Assembly (NCBI GenBank): GCA_021151535.1
Contig: JAGKXC010000085.1
Location: forward strand, 1 to 8,304
Source of the DNA: Sphingobacteriia bacterium
Lineage (GTDB): Bacteria > Bacteroidota > Bacteroidia > NS11-12g > UBA955
Length of the DNA: 8,304 bases
Direction: 5' to 3'
The notes below the pieces were generated by a model, which saw only the letters and a program-made list of their open reading frames with translations, made no database searches and was not told the DNA's origin. The position numbers and the translations under genes were made by a program. How positions within the stretch are numbered: position 1 is the first letter of the stretch; each line of letters begins with the position of its first letter. Shown here in pieces: positions 1 to 6,478 of this stretch.

Positions 1-1647
1 CCAATTAGAATAAATATTAGATGAATACCGAATGGCTTGAATCACATTGTTATCAAACTCTAAAAAACTGTTGAATCCCCAAAAAGATGTCCATTTGGCT
101 TGCGTCATCGAATCGTTGATTCCAATAATTCTGTTACTGTAAAGGAAAGTGGCTGTATCAAAGTAAGTTCCCGTGGTTACAATCCCAAAGCAACGGTTAT
201 GGTCGTCAATAACTGCATTGATATAATCGCGCCCTTTTAATTGTTTTAAATTTGTAAATACGCTATAACCAATGGGCTCTGGGAAGGTATCAACAACATC
301 GTACAGCACAGTGTTTTTTGTTATTGACCCCTGATACATCACCATTGCCTTGAATTTTGGATTGAATTGCAAATCACCCACTTCAATGGTATTGGTGGGT
401 TTCGACCAATAATGATCGTAAAATCCATCAGTTGTAACTCTTGCAAATGCGGGAGGTCCCGAGCCCGGCATCATGTAAACTTTACCAGAATATCGATCTA
501 CCCGAATATTACCAAAAGAACCGGGATTGAACTTGATGTATTGCATCGGAGGCGCTCCGGTAAAAGTCCACAGAAGTAATCCGTTTTTGTTGTACTTCGC
601 CATCTTATGTACAAATCCCAATGCGCCGCCGTAAAGGTAAATGTTGCCTTCAACGTCGTAATCTATCGTAACAATATGCTCTGTTTTTAATTGCGGTAAA
701 TAAAAACTATTGGCCTGTGCACTCACAAATGGATCAATAATAAAATCAAAGGGTAGGGTGTTTATTTTTGCGGGCGATGATGGCTGGAGATTTCTATTTT
801 CCAATTGAAATTGGAAGTTGCCATTATTCTGGACATACTTCACTGAATATGCATTTTCCCCCTCCGGTAAAATTAATTTTAAACCATTCTCTTGTATAGA
901 AATTGATTTTGAATGAACTGTTATGGAATTGTTTGAGTTAACCGTAGATATTGCTTCCTCATTTGTAGATTGAATGGTTTCATATCGAAATTGGATTTTA
1001 GAAACATCTGCTCCTAAGTGCATCTGAAAATGATATGATATGCCTTTGTTTTCCGGAGCAATTTCAACAATAAAATCAATGTTTGGATAGAAGTTTTCAA
1101 ATTCAATTTTCTGATAACCCCTTGCTAACATGGATTCAATTCCGTTGGTAAAATAATGTGGCGAAAATCCGCTTGTTTTTATCATTGCGGAACTATTTGC
1201 GCCAATAAATTTTTGAAATACAATGGTTGTGTCAAAAATTGCTAAAGTAGTATTATGCGCCTTCTCATCTTCTTCATTTGCTTCAAAATCTAAGGAATTT
1301 GCGAATTTTCTTTTGAACGATTTAAATCTGCCATTTGCCGGACTTTCTTTTTCCTTTTTTAGAATATAATAAATGCCGGATTTTCCGATTACATACGTAC
1401 AAAAGTGATGCTCATAAACAAATAAAATTTCTGTTTGTGGAATGCCGTTGATTGGAAATTGCCCTTTATTCTCAATCCAATAATTCATGCCAAATACATC
1501 GGTGGCAACGAATTTTGTTTGGGCTTGCATTGGGTTTTGTTTGCCCAAAAGAAATAAAATCCATAAAAAATTTATTCCCCATGAGGGCCATGAAAAAAAT
1601 CGCCCAATCTTCTGAAATCTAGTTTGATATGAATAATGATTATTCAC
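1..1647 (-). CDS. Large secreted T9SS-type protein, DUF7948-like N-terminus (3'-partial)
   Basis: Hand translation of the minus strand gives 549 uninterrupted codons running off the left edge, so the C-terminus, where a T9SS sorting domain would lie, is not seen. From the GTG at 1645-1647 the product begins with an Arg/Lys-rich n-region, a hydrophobic stretch (about residues 18-35) and a probable signal-peptidase site at PMQA/QTKF (residues 39-46). WIENKGQF (57-64), GYQKI (177-181), FYPNIDF (186-192), YHF (205-207) and LGADVSKIQFRYE (211-223) form the pattern I know from DUF7948-type domains at the start of Bacteroidota gliding-motility and T9SS cargo proteins. Residues about 322-410 (VEGNIYLYGG, KYNKNGLLLW, SGKVYMM) resemble beta-propeller or SBBP-type repeats. 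Likely exported and surface-attached or released; the exact role is unknown. An in-frame TAA at 1690-1692 bounds the upstream side. The first ATG (1528-1530) would remove the signal peptide. No clear ribosome binding site is visible at either start. Confidence 0.8.
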   Translation of the reverse strand, partial: MNNHYSYQTRFQKIGRFFSWPSWGINFLWILFLLGKQNPMQAQTKFVATDVFGMNYWIENKGQFPINGIPQTEILFVYEHHFCTYVIGKSGIYYILKKEKESPANGRFKSFKRKFANSLDFEANEEDEKAHNTTLAIFDTTIVFQKFIGANSSAMIKTSGFSPHYFTNGIESMLARGYQKIEFENFYPNIDFIVEIAPENKGISYHFQMHLGADVSKIQFRYETIQSTNEEAISTVNSNNSITVHSKSISIQENGLKLILPEGENAYSVKYVQNNGNFQFQLENRNLQPSSPAKINTLPFDFIIDPFVSAQANSFYLPQLKTEHIVTIDYDVEGNIYLYGGALGFVHKMAKYNKNGLLLWTFTGAPPMQYIKFNPGSFGNIRVDRYSGKVYMMPGSGPPAFARVTTDGFYDHYWSKPTNTIEVGDLQFNPKFKAMVMYQGSITKNTVLYDVVDTFPEPIGYSVFTNLKQLKGRDYINAVIDDHNRCFGIVTTGTYFDTATFLYSNRIIGINDSMTQAKWTSFWGFNSFLEFDNNVIQAIRYSSNIYSNW

Positions 1648-1740
1648 AAATACTGCAACAACTGCAATATCCGAATAAATAACTAAATATTAAAGAATTA
1701 TGGATTGATTAAAAGCAAATACCATGATTCTATTTGACGT

Positions 1741-2199
1741 TTACGTTTTCTTTTGCTCAATATTATGCAACATCAATCTTGAAATATTGCCAGCTCGAAC
1801 AATCGCTTCTTTCGCTTTTTCTCCCTCAAACAGTGAATTTACAGTTGAAGTAAAAATCAATAACCATTCAGAAAATTCCTCAGCACCCATGGCCGTTAAT
1901 CCACTGATTTCAACATGGCGCTGCATAGGATTCCCCTCGTAACTGCGTTCTCCTAACAAAATACTTCCCCAAAATTTATACATTTTCGGCAAATGATGTT
2001 CCCAATCAACCGGAATTGTCTCCGTGAATATGGGACCAATTATCTGATTTAACTTCACATGATCATAAAATGTATCAACCAAAAGTTGGATGTCTTCTGC
2101 CGTTTGAATATCTTTTTTATTATGATTATCAATGAATTGGCTGATTTTATCAACTCTTTCTAAATATTCTTCCTGCTTAAATTCGGTTTCAGAATGCAT
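1741..2199 (-). CDS. Group III truncated hemoglobin
   Basis: A 152-residue heme protein of the 2-over-2 globin fold. Hallmarks of group III are visible: DTFYDHV with Tyr45 (B10), the WEHHLPKMYKFW block with His69 (E7) and Trp77 (E15), the GNPMQRH block with proximal His95 (F8), and EWLLIF with Trp112 (G8). The 26-residue spacing from His69 to His95 fits the family. Such proteins bind O2 and NO in the cytoplasm; the best-studied member (Campylobacter Ctb) is linked to nitrosative stress and oxygen handling, so NO detoxification or O2 buffering is a reasonable inference. The first 30 or so residues (charged, with EEYLERVDKI and QFIDNHNKKD) precede the usual family start and look helical. ATG at 2199 is the only usable start, since an in-frame TAA lies five codons upstream. 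The gene is divergent from the TSUP gene at 2296 across 96 bases holding an FNR-like palindrome. The secreted-protein gene follows 93 bases downstream on the same strand with no terminator between. Confidence 0.93.
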   Translation of the reverse strand: MHSETEFKQEEYLERVDKISQFIDNHNKKDIQTAEDIQLLVDTFYDHVKLNQIIGPIFTETIPVDWEHHLPKMYKFWGSILLGERSYEGNPMQRHVEISGLTAMGAEEFSEWLLIFTSTVNSLFEGEKAKEAIVRAGNISRLMLHNIEQKKT

Positions 2200-2201
2200 A
2201 A

Positions 2202-2223
2202 TAGCGGATAATTATGTCCGCTA
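2202..2223. promoter_or_regulatory. Inverted repeat touching the hemoglobin start codon
   Basis: Seven-base arms TAGCGGA (2202-2208) and TCCGCTA (2217-2223) match perfectly around an AT-rich 8-base centre. The inner edge lies only 2 bases from the hemoglobin ATG (2197-2199). It could be an operator overlapping the transcription start, or, in the mRNA, a hairpin covering the ribosome-binding region. It has no T-run, so it is not a terminator. The regulator is unknown. Confidence 0.5.
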
Positions 2224-2248
2224 ATTTACTGTCAATGCAACCTACAAA
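2221..2248 (-). promoter_or_regulatory. Weak candidate promoter of the hemoglobin gene
   Basis: On the minus strand TAAATTAG (2221-2228) matches five of six fixed positions of the Bacteroidota -7 element TAnnTTTG, and TTTG (2245-2248) could be the -33 element. The spacing of 16 is shorter than the usual 19-21, as might suit an activator-dependent promoter. The FNR-like palindrome lies directly upstream, with its centre about 33 bases from the centre of the -7 element, close to the class II FNR arrangement. This is inference from position only. Confidence 0.3.
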
Positions 2249-2249
2249 A

Positions 2250-2265
2250 ACTGATTTTAATCAGT
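2250..2265. promoter_or_regulatory. FNR/CRP-type palindrome between divergent genes
   Basis: ACTGATTTTAATCAGT consists of perfect 7-base arms with a 2-base centre. Its core CTGAT-N4-ATCAG differs from the FNR consensus TTGAT-N4-ATCAA only in the outermost base of each half. It sits in the 96-base gap between the hemoglobin gene (minus) and the TSUP permease (plus), so one regulator could serve either or both. A CRP/FNR-family sensor of oxygen or NO would suit a truncated hemoglobin. No such regulator gene is in the window. Confidence 0.55.
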
Positions 2266-2295
2266 CATGCAAATAATTCCCATCGCAATAGGATT

Positions 2296-3075
2296 ATGAT
2301 GTTTCAATCAAAATCTATAACTTGCTCATCTACAATGAATAATCAAAATATAGAACTTTTCATTGCTCCAATTTTAATTTTTGTCTCAATTATCCAATCT
2401 GTTTACGGAGTGGGTGTATTGCTTTTTGGTACCCCATTGTTGATGCTCCTTGGAATGTCGATGGAGGAAATTCGATGGCTTGTACTTCCCATTTCTGCAA
2501 GTATAAGCTTGGTGCAAATCGCCCTAAATTGGAAGGATATTCATTGGCGATTTATCAAAGACTTTTCCTTTACAGTTCTCCCAATTACGGCCGTTACCAT
2601 GTATGTGTTTTCCGGAAAATCGGTATTGCCATTTTTAACCTTATGGATGGGGATTTACTTAATCTTATTTTCATTGGGTTTTTACTCAGAAAAAGGCAAG
2701 AAAATTATTCAAAAATTGATGGGCTTCAAAATAGGTTATCTGTTGTTTTCTGGAGTTATCCATGGTTTAACAAACCTTGGAGGCTCTTTATTGTCGTCTT
2801 ATCTGGTGATTACACAAGAAAATAAACAACAGGCGCGATCTACCATGGCTTTGAGTTATTTGCTGTTGGTTGCCGTACAATTGGTTACAATGGGATGGAT
2901 GAAACAACTCCAATACTGGCATACCCAAAATTTGTTTTACATTTTGCTTTGTTTGGGGGTGTTTTTTGTTGCCAATCGTTTGTTGTTTAAATCGTTAACT
3001 CAGTTGCAATTTCAGCGTTATTTTGGCCCAATTTTGTTTGCTGTGGGATGTATTTTGATTGCAAAGAATTTATAA
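2296..3075 (+). CDS. TauE/SafE (TSUP) family membrane permease
   Basis: A 259-residue integral membrane protein with about eight hydrophobic segments (roughly 21-50, 61-77, 91-106, 109-129, 145-172, 184-200, 212-230 and 243-256). Two glycine-rich, internally related hairpins mark the TSUP fold: SVYGVGVLLFGTPLL (35-49) and GVIHGLTNLGGSLLSSYLV (153-171). Family members move sulfite, sulfoacetate, thiosulfate or other anions across the inner membrane; the substrate here cannot be told. An AGGA at 2290-2293 lies 2 bases before the ATG at 2296 and 5 before the next in-frame ATG at 2299, which favours the latter slightly. A third ATG at 2335 would start just before the first membrane segment. The gene is divergent from the hemoglobin gene, converges on katG, and differs clearly from the second TSUP gene at 5716-6444, so it is not a recent duplicate. 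Confidence 0.82.
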   Translation: MMFQSKSITCSSTMNNQNIELFIAPILIFVSIIQSVYGVGVLLFGTPLLMLLGMSMEEIRWLVLPISASISLVQIALNWKDIHWRFIKDFSFTVLPITAVTMYVFSGKSVLPFLTLWMGIYLILFSLGFYSEKGKKIIQKLMGFKIGYLLFSGVIHGLTNLGGSLLSSYLVITQENKQQARSTMALSYLLLVAVQLVTMGWMKQLQYWHTQNLFYILLCLGVFFVANRLLFKSLTQLQFQRYFGPILFAVGCILIAKNL

Positions 3076-3090
3076 TTACATGCTGCGAAT

Positions 3091-3120
3091 AAAAAGAATA
3101 GGCCACCCTTTCGGATGGCC
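3091..3120 (-). terminator. Rho-independent terminator of katG
   Basis: Read on the minus strand, GGCCATCC and GGGTGGCC pair over 8 bases (one T-G wobble) around a GAAA tetraloop (3101-3120), followed by TATTCTTTTTATT. It starts 27 bases after the katG stop. On the plus strand the stem has an A-C mismatch and no following T-run, so it serves the permease gene poorly. Confidence 0.85.
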
Positions 3121-3147
3121 CAATCTAACCACTAATTAATACAAAAC

Positions 3148-5487
3148 TTACTTTAAATCGTAGCGGTCTAGGTTCATGACCTTCGTCCATGCTGCTACAA
3201 AATCTTTGACAAATTTTTCTTTTGAATCGTTGCTTGCGTATACTTCGGCCAAAGCACGAAGTTCAGAATTAGAACCAAAAATCAAGTCAGCCCTAGTAGC
3301 TGTCCATTTCACCGCACCTGATTTTCTGTCTTTCCCTTCAAAAAACTCATTGTTTTCACTAATGGATTTCCATTCTGTGCTCATATCTAATAAATTCACG
3401 AAAAATTCATTATTCAAAGTACCTGGAGTGCTGGTTAAAACACCATGTTTTGAATGATCGAAATTGGCATCCATTGCACGCATTCCACCTACTAATACGG
3501 TCATTTCTGGCGCGGTTAGTTTCAACATCTGTGCTTTGTCAACTAATAATACTTCTGTTGGCAATGTATATTGTGTTTTGCTATAATTTCTGAATCCGTC
3601 TGCCATAGGTTCTAATACGGCCATCGCATTTACGTCAGTTTGTGCTTGTGTTGCATCCATTCGGCCCGGCGTGAAAGGAACAATAATGTTATAGCCACCC
3701 TTTTTTGCAGCTTGTTCAACGCCCACAGATCCACCTAATACAATTAAATCAGCCAAAGAGATTTTCTTTTCTTTGTTTTTGGCATTGAATTTCTTTTGAA
3801 TGTCTTTATAAACAGCCAATACTTTTTTCAGTTGTTCCGGATTGTTTGCATCCCAATTAATTTGTGGCTCTAAGGCAATCCTAGCGCCATTGGCACCACC
3901 TTTGAAGTCTGTTCCACGGAATGAAGAAGCCGAAGACCATGCCGTTACAATCATTTCTTGGTTGCTTAATCCACTCGCAATAATTGAAGTTTTTAATTCG
4001 GCGATATCAGTTGCCTCTACCAACTTGTGATTCACCAAAGGAATCGGATCTTGCCAAATGAATTCTTCTTTTGGAATTTCTGGACCCAAATGCAATGCCT
4101 TTGGACCCATATCTCTATGGGTTAATTTATACCAAGCTTTCGCAAAAGCCAATGTAAATTCTTCAGGATGCTCCAAAAATCTCTTAGAAATCTTGCCGTA
4201 CGCAGGATCAAATCGCAATGCCAAATCTGTAGTTAACATAGTAGGAGCATGTTTCTTTGTGGAATCAAATGCATCCGGTACCATCACTTTAGAATTGATG
4301 GCTTCCCATTGATATGCACCAGCAGGACTTTTTACCAATTTCCATTCTGTAGCATACAAGCTTTTGAAAAATCCATTGCTCCATTGGGTTGGGGTAGTAG
4401 TCCAAACTACCTCCAATCCTGATGTAATAGCGTCTTTCCCCTTACCAGAATTGTAACTGCTCTTCCAACCAAATCCTTGTGCTTCTATTGGTGCTGCCTC
4501 AGGTTCAGGTCCAACATTACTTGTAGGTCCCGCACCATGGGTTTTACCAAATGAATGACCTCCAGCAATTAATGCCACTGTTTCTTCGTCATTCATGCCC
4601 ATTCTTCCAAATGTTTCTCTAATATCTTTTGCGGCCAAAATGGGGTCTGGATTTCCATTGGGTCCTTCGGGATTCACGTAAATCAATCCCATTTGTACTG
4701 CTGCCAATGGATTCTCTAACTGGCGATCTCCGCTATATCTTTTGTCTTCCAACCACTTGTTTTCAGAACCCCAGTATACATTTGTTTCAGGTTCCCACAC
4801 ATCTTCTCTGCCACCACTAAAGCCAATTGTAGGGAAACCCATAGACTCCAATGCCACGTTACCTGAAAGGATCATCAAATCTGCCCAAGAAATTTTGTTG
4901 CCATATTTTTGCTTGATGGGCCACAATAAACGCCTGGCTTTATCCAAATTGGCATTGTCAGGCCAGCTGTTTAAAGGCGCGAATCTTTGCTGTCCTTCAC
5001 GAGAACCGCCTCTACCATCGCCCGTTCTATAAGTTCCTGCACTGTGCCAAGCCATTCTAATAAACAATGGACCATAATGACCGTAATCAGCTGGCCACCA
5101 ATCTTGAGACGTTGTCATAACTTGTAATATATCTTTCTTTAATGCTTGATAATCCAAGCTGTTGAATGCCTCTTTATAGTTGAAATTGGGATCCATTGGA
5201 TTGGAAAGCTGTGAGTTTTGTCTTAAAACACTTAAATCTAATTGGTTTGGCCACCAATCTTTGTTACCAGTTCCATGAATGGATTTAACAGAACCAGCAA
5301 ATTTTGCAGGGTCGCTGTTTGTGCCGGATCCCATGTTAGGCCCAACTTCCATTCCAGTTACTTGAGCAGTTGGTAAACCTTTTCCTGCTTCTGAAGCGTG
5401 AAATGGGCAACCTGCTGGCGTTTGAGCAAATACCTTCCAAGTGAAAAGTATGCTAGTTAAAATAATGATTCGTTTCATGATTATCAT
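3148..5487 (-). CDS. katG: Catalase-peroxidase KatG with signal peptide
   Basis: A full-length 779-residue bifunctional heme enzyme that breaks down hydrogen peroxide (catalase) and oxidises donors (peroxidase). By alignment from memory to the Mycobacterium tuberculosis enzyme, the distal Arg144, Trp147 and His148 lie in RMAWHSAGTYR. The Met-Tyr-Trp adduct residues are Met296, Tyr270 and Trp147. Proximal His311 is in GGHSFGKTHGAGP, with Trp362 and Asp421 as partners. The mobile Arg is Arg458, and Ser356 matches Ser315. The second, heme-free peroxidase-like domain (about 465-779) is complete. Residues 1-21 (MKR, hydrophobic core, KVFA/QT) form a Sec signal peptide, so the mature enzyme is probably periplasmic; most KatGs are cytoplasmic. 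Two starts are possible: ATG 5487, preceded by a distant AGGA, and ATG 5478 (MKRIII), which gives a more typical signal peptide. The gene has its own promoter (5522-5553) and terminator (3091-3120), so it is probably monocistronic. Confidence 0.97.
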   Translation of the reverse strand: MIIMKRIIILTSILFTWKVFAQTPAGCPFHASEAGKGLPTAQVTGMEVGPNMGSGTNSDPAKFAGSVKSIHGTGNKDWWPNQLDLSVLRQNSQLSNPMDPNFNYKEAFNSLDYQALKKDILQVMTTSQDWWPADYGHYGPLFIRMAWHSAGTYRTGDGRGGSREGQQRFAPLNSWPDNANLDKARRLLWPIKQKYGNKISWADLMILSGNVALESMGFPTIGFSGGREDVWEPETNVYWGSENKWLEDKRYSGDRQLENPLAAVQMGLIYVNPEGPNGNPDPILAAKDIRETFGRMGMNDEETVALIAGGHSFGKTHGAGPTSNVGPEPEAAPIEAQGFGWKSSYNSGKGKDAITSGLEVVWTTTPTQWSNGFFKSLYATEWKLVKSPAGAYQWEAINSKVMVPDAFDSTKKHAPTMLTTDLALRFDPAYGKISKRFLEHPEEFTLAFAKAWYKLTHRDMGPKALHLGPEIPKEEFIWQDPIPLVNHKLVEATDIAELKTSIIASGLSNQEMIVTAWSSASSFRGTDFKGGANGARIALEPQINWDANNPEQLKKVLAVYKDIQKKFNAKNKEKKISLADLIVLGGSVGVEQAAKKGGYNIIVPFTPGRMDATQAQTDVNAMAVLEPMADGFRNYSKTQYTLPTEVLLVDKAQMLKLTAPEMTVLVGGMRAMDANFDHSKHGVLTSTPGTLNNEFFVNLLDMSTEWKSISENNEFFEGKDRKSGAVKWTATRADLIFGSNSELRALAEVYASNDSKEKFVKDFVAAWTKVMNLDRYDLK

Positions 5488-5521
5488 CTATTTAGTTATT
5501 CCTAAGCTATGATTTAAAATT

Positions 5522-5553
5522 CAAAACTAGAAATGCCAATTATCGATAACAAA
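5522..5553 (-). promoter_or_regulatory. katG promoter, Bacteroidota type
   Basis: On the minus strand TAGTTTTG (plus 5522-5529) fits the -7 consensus TAnnTTTG exactly, and TTTG (plus 5550-5553) lies exactly 20 bases upstream, matching the -33 element and spacing of Bacteroidota housekeeping promoters. Transcription would start near 5515, leaving a leader of about 28-37 bases. This is the best promoter in the window. Confidence 0.75.
5540..5549. promoter_or_regulatory. Palindrome TTATCGATAA inside the katG promoter spacer
   Basis: A perfect 10-base palindrome filling the half of the spacer next to the -33 element. A protein bound here would compete with or distort RNA polymerase binding. It may be an operator, or may be chance in AT-rich DNA. 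Confidence 0.3.
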
Positions 5554-5555
5554 CG

Positions 5556-5583
5556 ATTCTATCTATCGCATCATTGATAGAAT
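5556..5583. promoter_or_regulatory. Candidate peroxide-regulator site upstream of katG
   Basis: Perfect 8-base arms ATTCTATC (5556-5563) and GATAGAAT (5576-5583) around 12 bases begin 3 bases upstream of the katG -33 element, the usual place for an activator. The CTAT and ATAG tetranucleotides (with a second CTAT at 5563-5566) recall OxyR binding sites, which are built from ATAG/CTAT elements. The order and spacing do not match the E. coli OxyR consensus exactly, so OxyR is only a suggestion. Confidence 0.5.
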
Positions 5584-5593
5584 TGAACAACAT

Positions 5594-5632
5594 GTAAAAA
5601 CAATTTGGCGATTTTGGAAAAAACATATCGCC
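5594..5632 (-). terminator. Possible terminator of the SDR-KAS III-TSUP run
   Basis: On the minus strand GGCGAT (5627-5632) and ATCGCC (5607-5612) pair perfectly around a 14-base loop in which TTT and AAA can extend the stem past a bulge. After the stem comes AAATTGTTTTTAC. It lies 84 bases beyond the stop of the TSUP gene and before the katG promoter, where a terminator would be expected. The large loop and the interrupted T-run make it a weak candidate; an operator is an alternative. Confidence 0.4.
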
Positions 5633-5646
5633 CTAGTTTAACAGAA

Positions 5647-5658
5647 CTAATTTACTGT
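5647..5658. repeat. 12-base repeat shared with the hemoglobin upstream region
   Basis: CTAATTTACTGT here is identical, and on the same strand, to 2221-2232, where it includes the candidate -7 box of the hemoglobin promoter. Both copies are intergenic. It may be a shared regulatory element or a coincidence. Confidence 0.35.
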
Positions 5659-5715
5659 AAGCCTAATTTCGATTGATTAAGCATTTTAAAGTAAATGAGA
5701 TGCTAATAATTGATG

Positions 5716-6444
5716 TTAATTTAAGAAATAGGAAACAAATTGAATTCCTGCTGTGAGGATAATGATCACCAAAACCAAATATCGAAACAGTTTTTCAGAT
5801 GTGTGTTCCAATAATTTTTTACCGATATAACTTCCCACGATACTAACTCCAATTAAAAAGGGTATCAGGAAAATATATTCCTTTTCAAAATAACCATTTC
5901 CCACATAAACTACAGCCCTTGTAGCATCTACACCCAAATCTATAAGTGCAGAAGTTGCAATAAAAATATCTTTTGGTAGTTGAAAAGCTGCCAATGTTAA
6001 TCCACGAATGGCACCACCCGTTCCGGCAATACCAGCCAAGAAACCTGAAAGTGCCCCACCACTGTACAAATTGAATTCCGTTTGCTTGAGTGTTTTGTGA
6101 AAATTCGCCATCAAATAAATAGACAAACCCAACAATGCAGCATTCATGAAAAGTGTCATAAATTTTTCAGGTAAATACACCGTTAAATACGCGCCTAAAA
6201 AAACAAATAGAATCGCTGGAATTCCCAATTTTAAGGCGATGTTTTTGTCAACGCCTTGCCTAAATAAAACTATTTTGGTTATGTTGCTAAACACATGGAA
6301 TACAGCTGTAATTCCAAGAACCGTTTTAAAATCAAAAAATAGCGAGCCGATGGGAACAAACAACAAAGATGAGCCAAATCCCGATATGGTTCCAATGATT
6401 TCAGAAACCAATGCAAGCGCAATGAATAATGGGAAATTAGCCAT
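5716..6444 (-). CDS. TauE/SafE (TSUP) family membrane permease
   Basis: A 242-residue, mostly hydrophobic protein with seven to eight membrane segments. It shows the two family signature hairpins: SGFGSSLLFVPIGSL (21-35) and SGFLAGIAGTGGAIRG (133-148), and a charged ALIDLGVDATR segment (166-176) between helices. These match TSUP transporters far better than the permease at 2296-3075 does. Substrates of the family include sulfite and organosulfonates; none can be assigned here. The ATG at 6444 lies 34 bases after the ketoacyl synthase stop on the same strand with no promoter seen, so it is probably the last gene of an operon with the KAS III and SDR genes. That link suggests it may carry a product or by-product of their pathway, but this is inference. 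A weak hairpin (5594-5632) follows. Confidence 0.88.
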   Translation of the reverse strand: MANFPLFIALALVSEIIGTISGFGSSLLFVPIGSLFFDFKTVLGITAVFHVFSNITKIVLFRQGVDKNIALKLGIPAILFVFLGAYLTVYLPEKFMTLFMNAALLGLSIYLMANFHKTLKQTEFNLYSGGALSGFLAGIAGTGGAIRGLTLAAFQLPKDIFIATSALIDLGVDATRAVVYVGNGYFEKEYIFLIPFLIGVSIVGSYIGKKLLEHTSEKLFRYLVLVIIILTAGIQFVSYFLN

Positions 6445-6478
6445 GAAAAATATTAATTTATGGTGTTAAAATTGAAAT

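Noticed and set aside
367..579. A 70-codon plus-strand frame opposite the secreted-protein gene
   Set aside because: The minus strand carries a continuous 549-codon frame here with DUF7948 and propeller-like features, so the plus frame is a shadow.
1724..1942. A 72-codon plus-strand frame opposite the 3' end of the hemoglobin gene
   Set aside because: It is antisense to a well-supported globin whose heme residues are all in the minus-strand frame.
2475..2825. A 116-codon plus-strand reading frame inside the TSUP gene
   Set aside because: It lies in another frame of a clear membrane protein gene, lacks family-like composition, and has no start context of its own.
4742..5032. Plus-strand reading frames opposite katG, the longest 96 codons
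   Set aside because: They are antisense shadows of a strongly conserved katG coding sequence, with no recognisable motifs.
5533..5577. A 14-codon plus-strand ORF in the katG upstream region
   Set aside because: It covers the promoter and palindromes, has no ribosome binding site, and is too short to support.
5488..5715. CRISPR array or tandem repeats in the longest intergenic gap
   Set aside because: The repeated TATCG and ATCGCC words are short, irregularly spaced and better explained as palindromic sites and a hairpin.
6146..6469. A 107-codon plus-strand frame opposite the second TSUP gene
   Set aside because: Its sequence is the complement of membrane-helix codons, with no domain or promoter; the TSUP gene on the minus strand explains the region.
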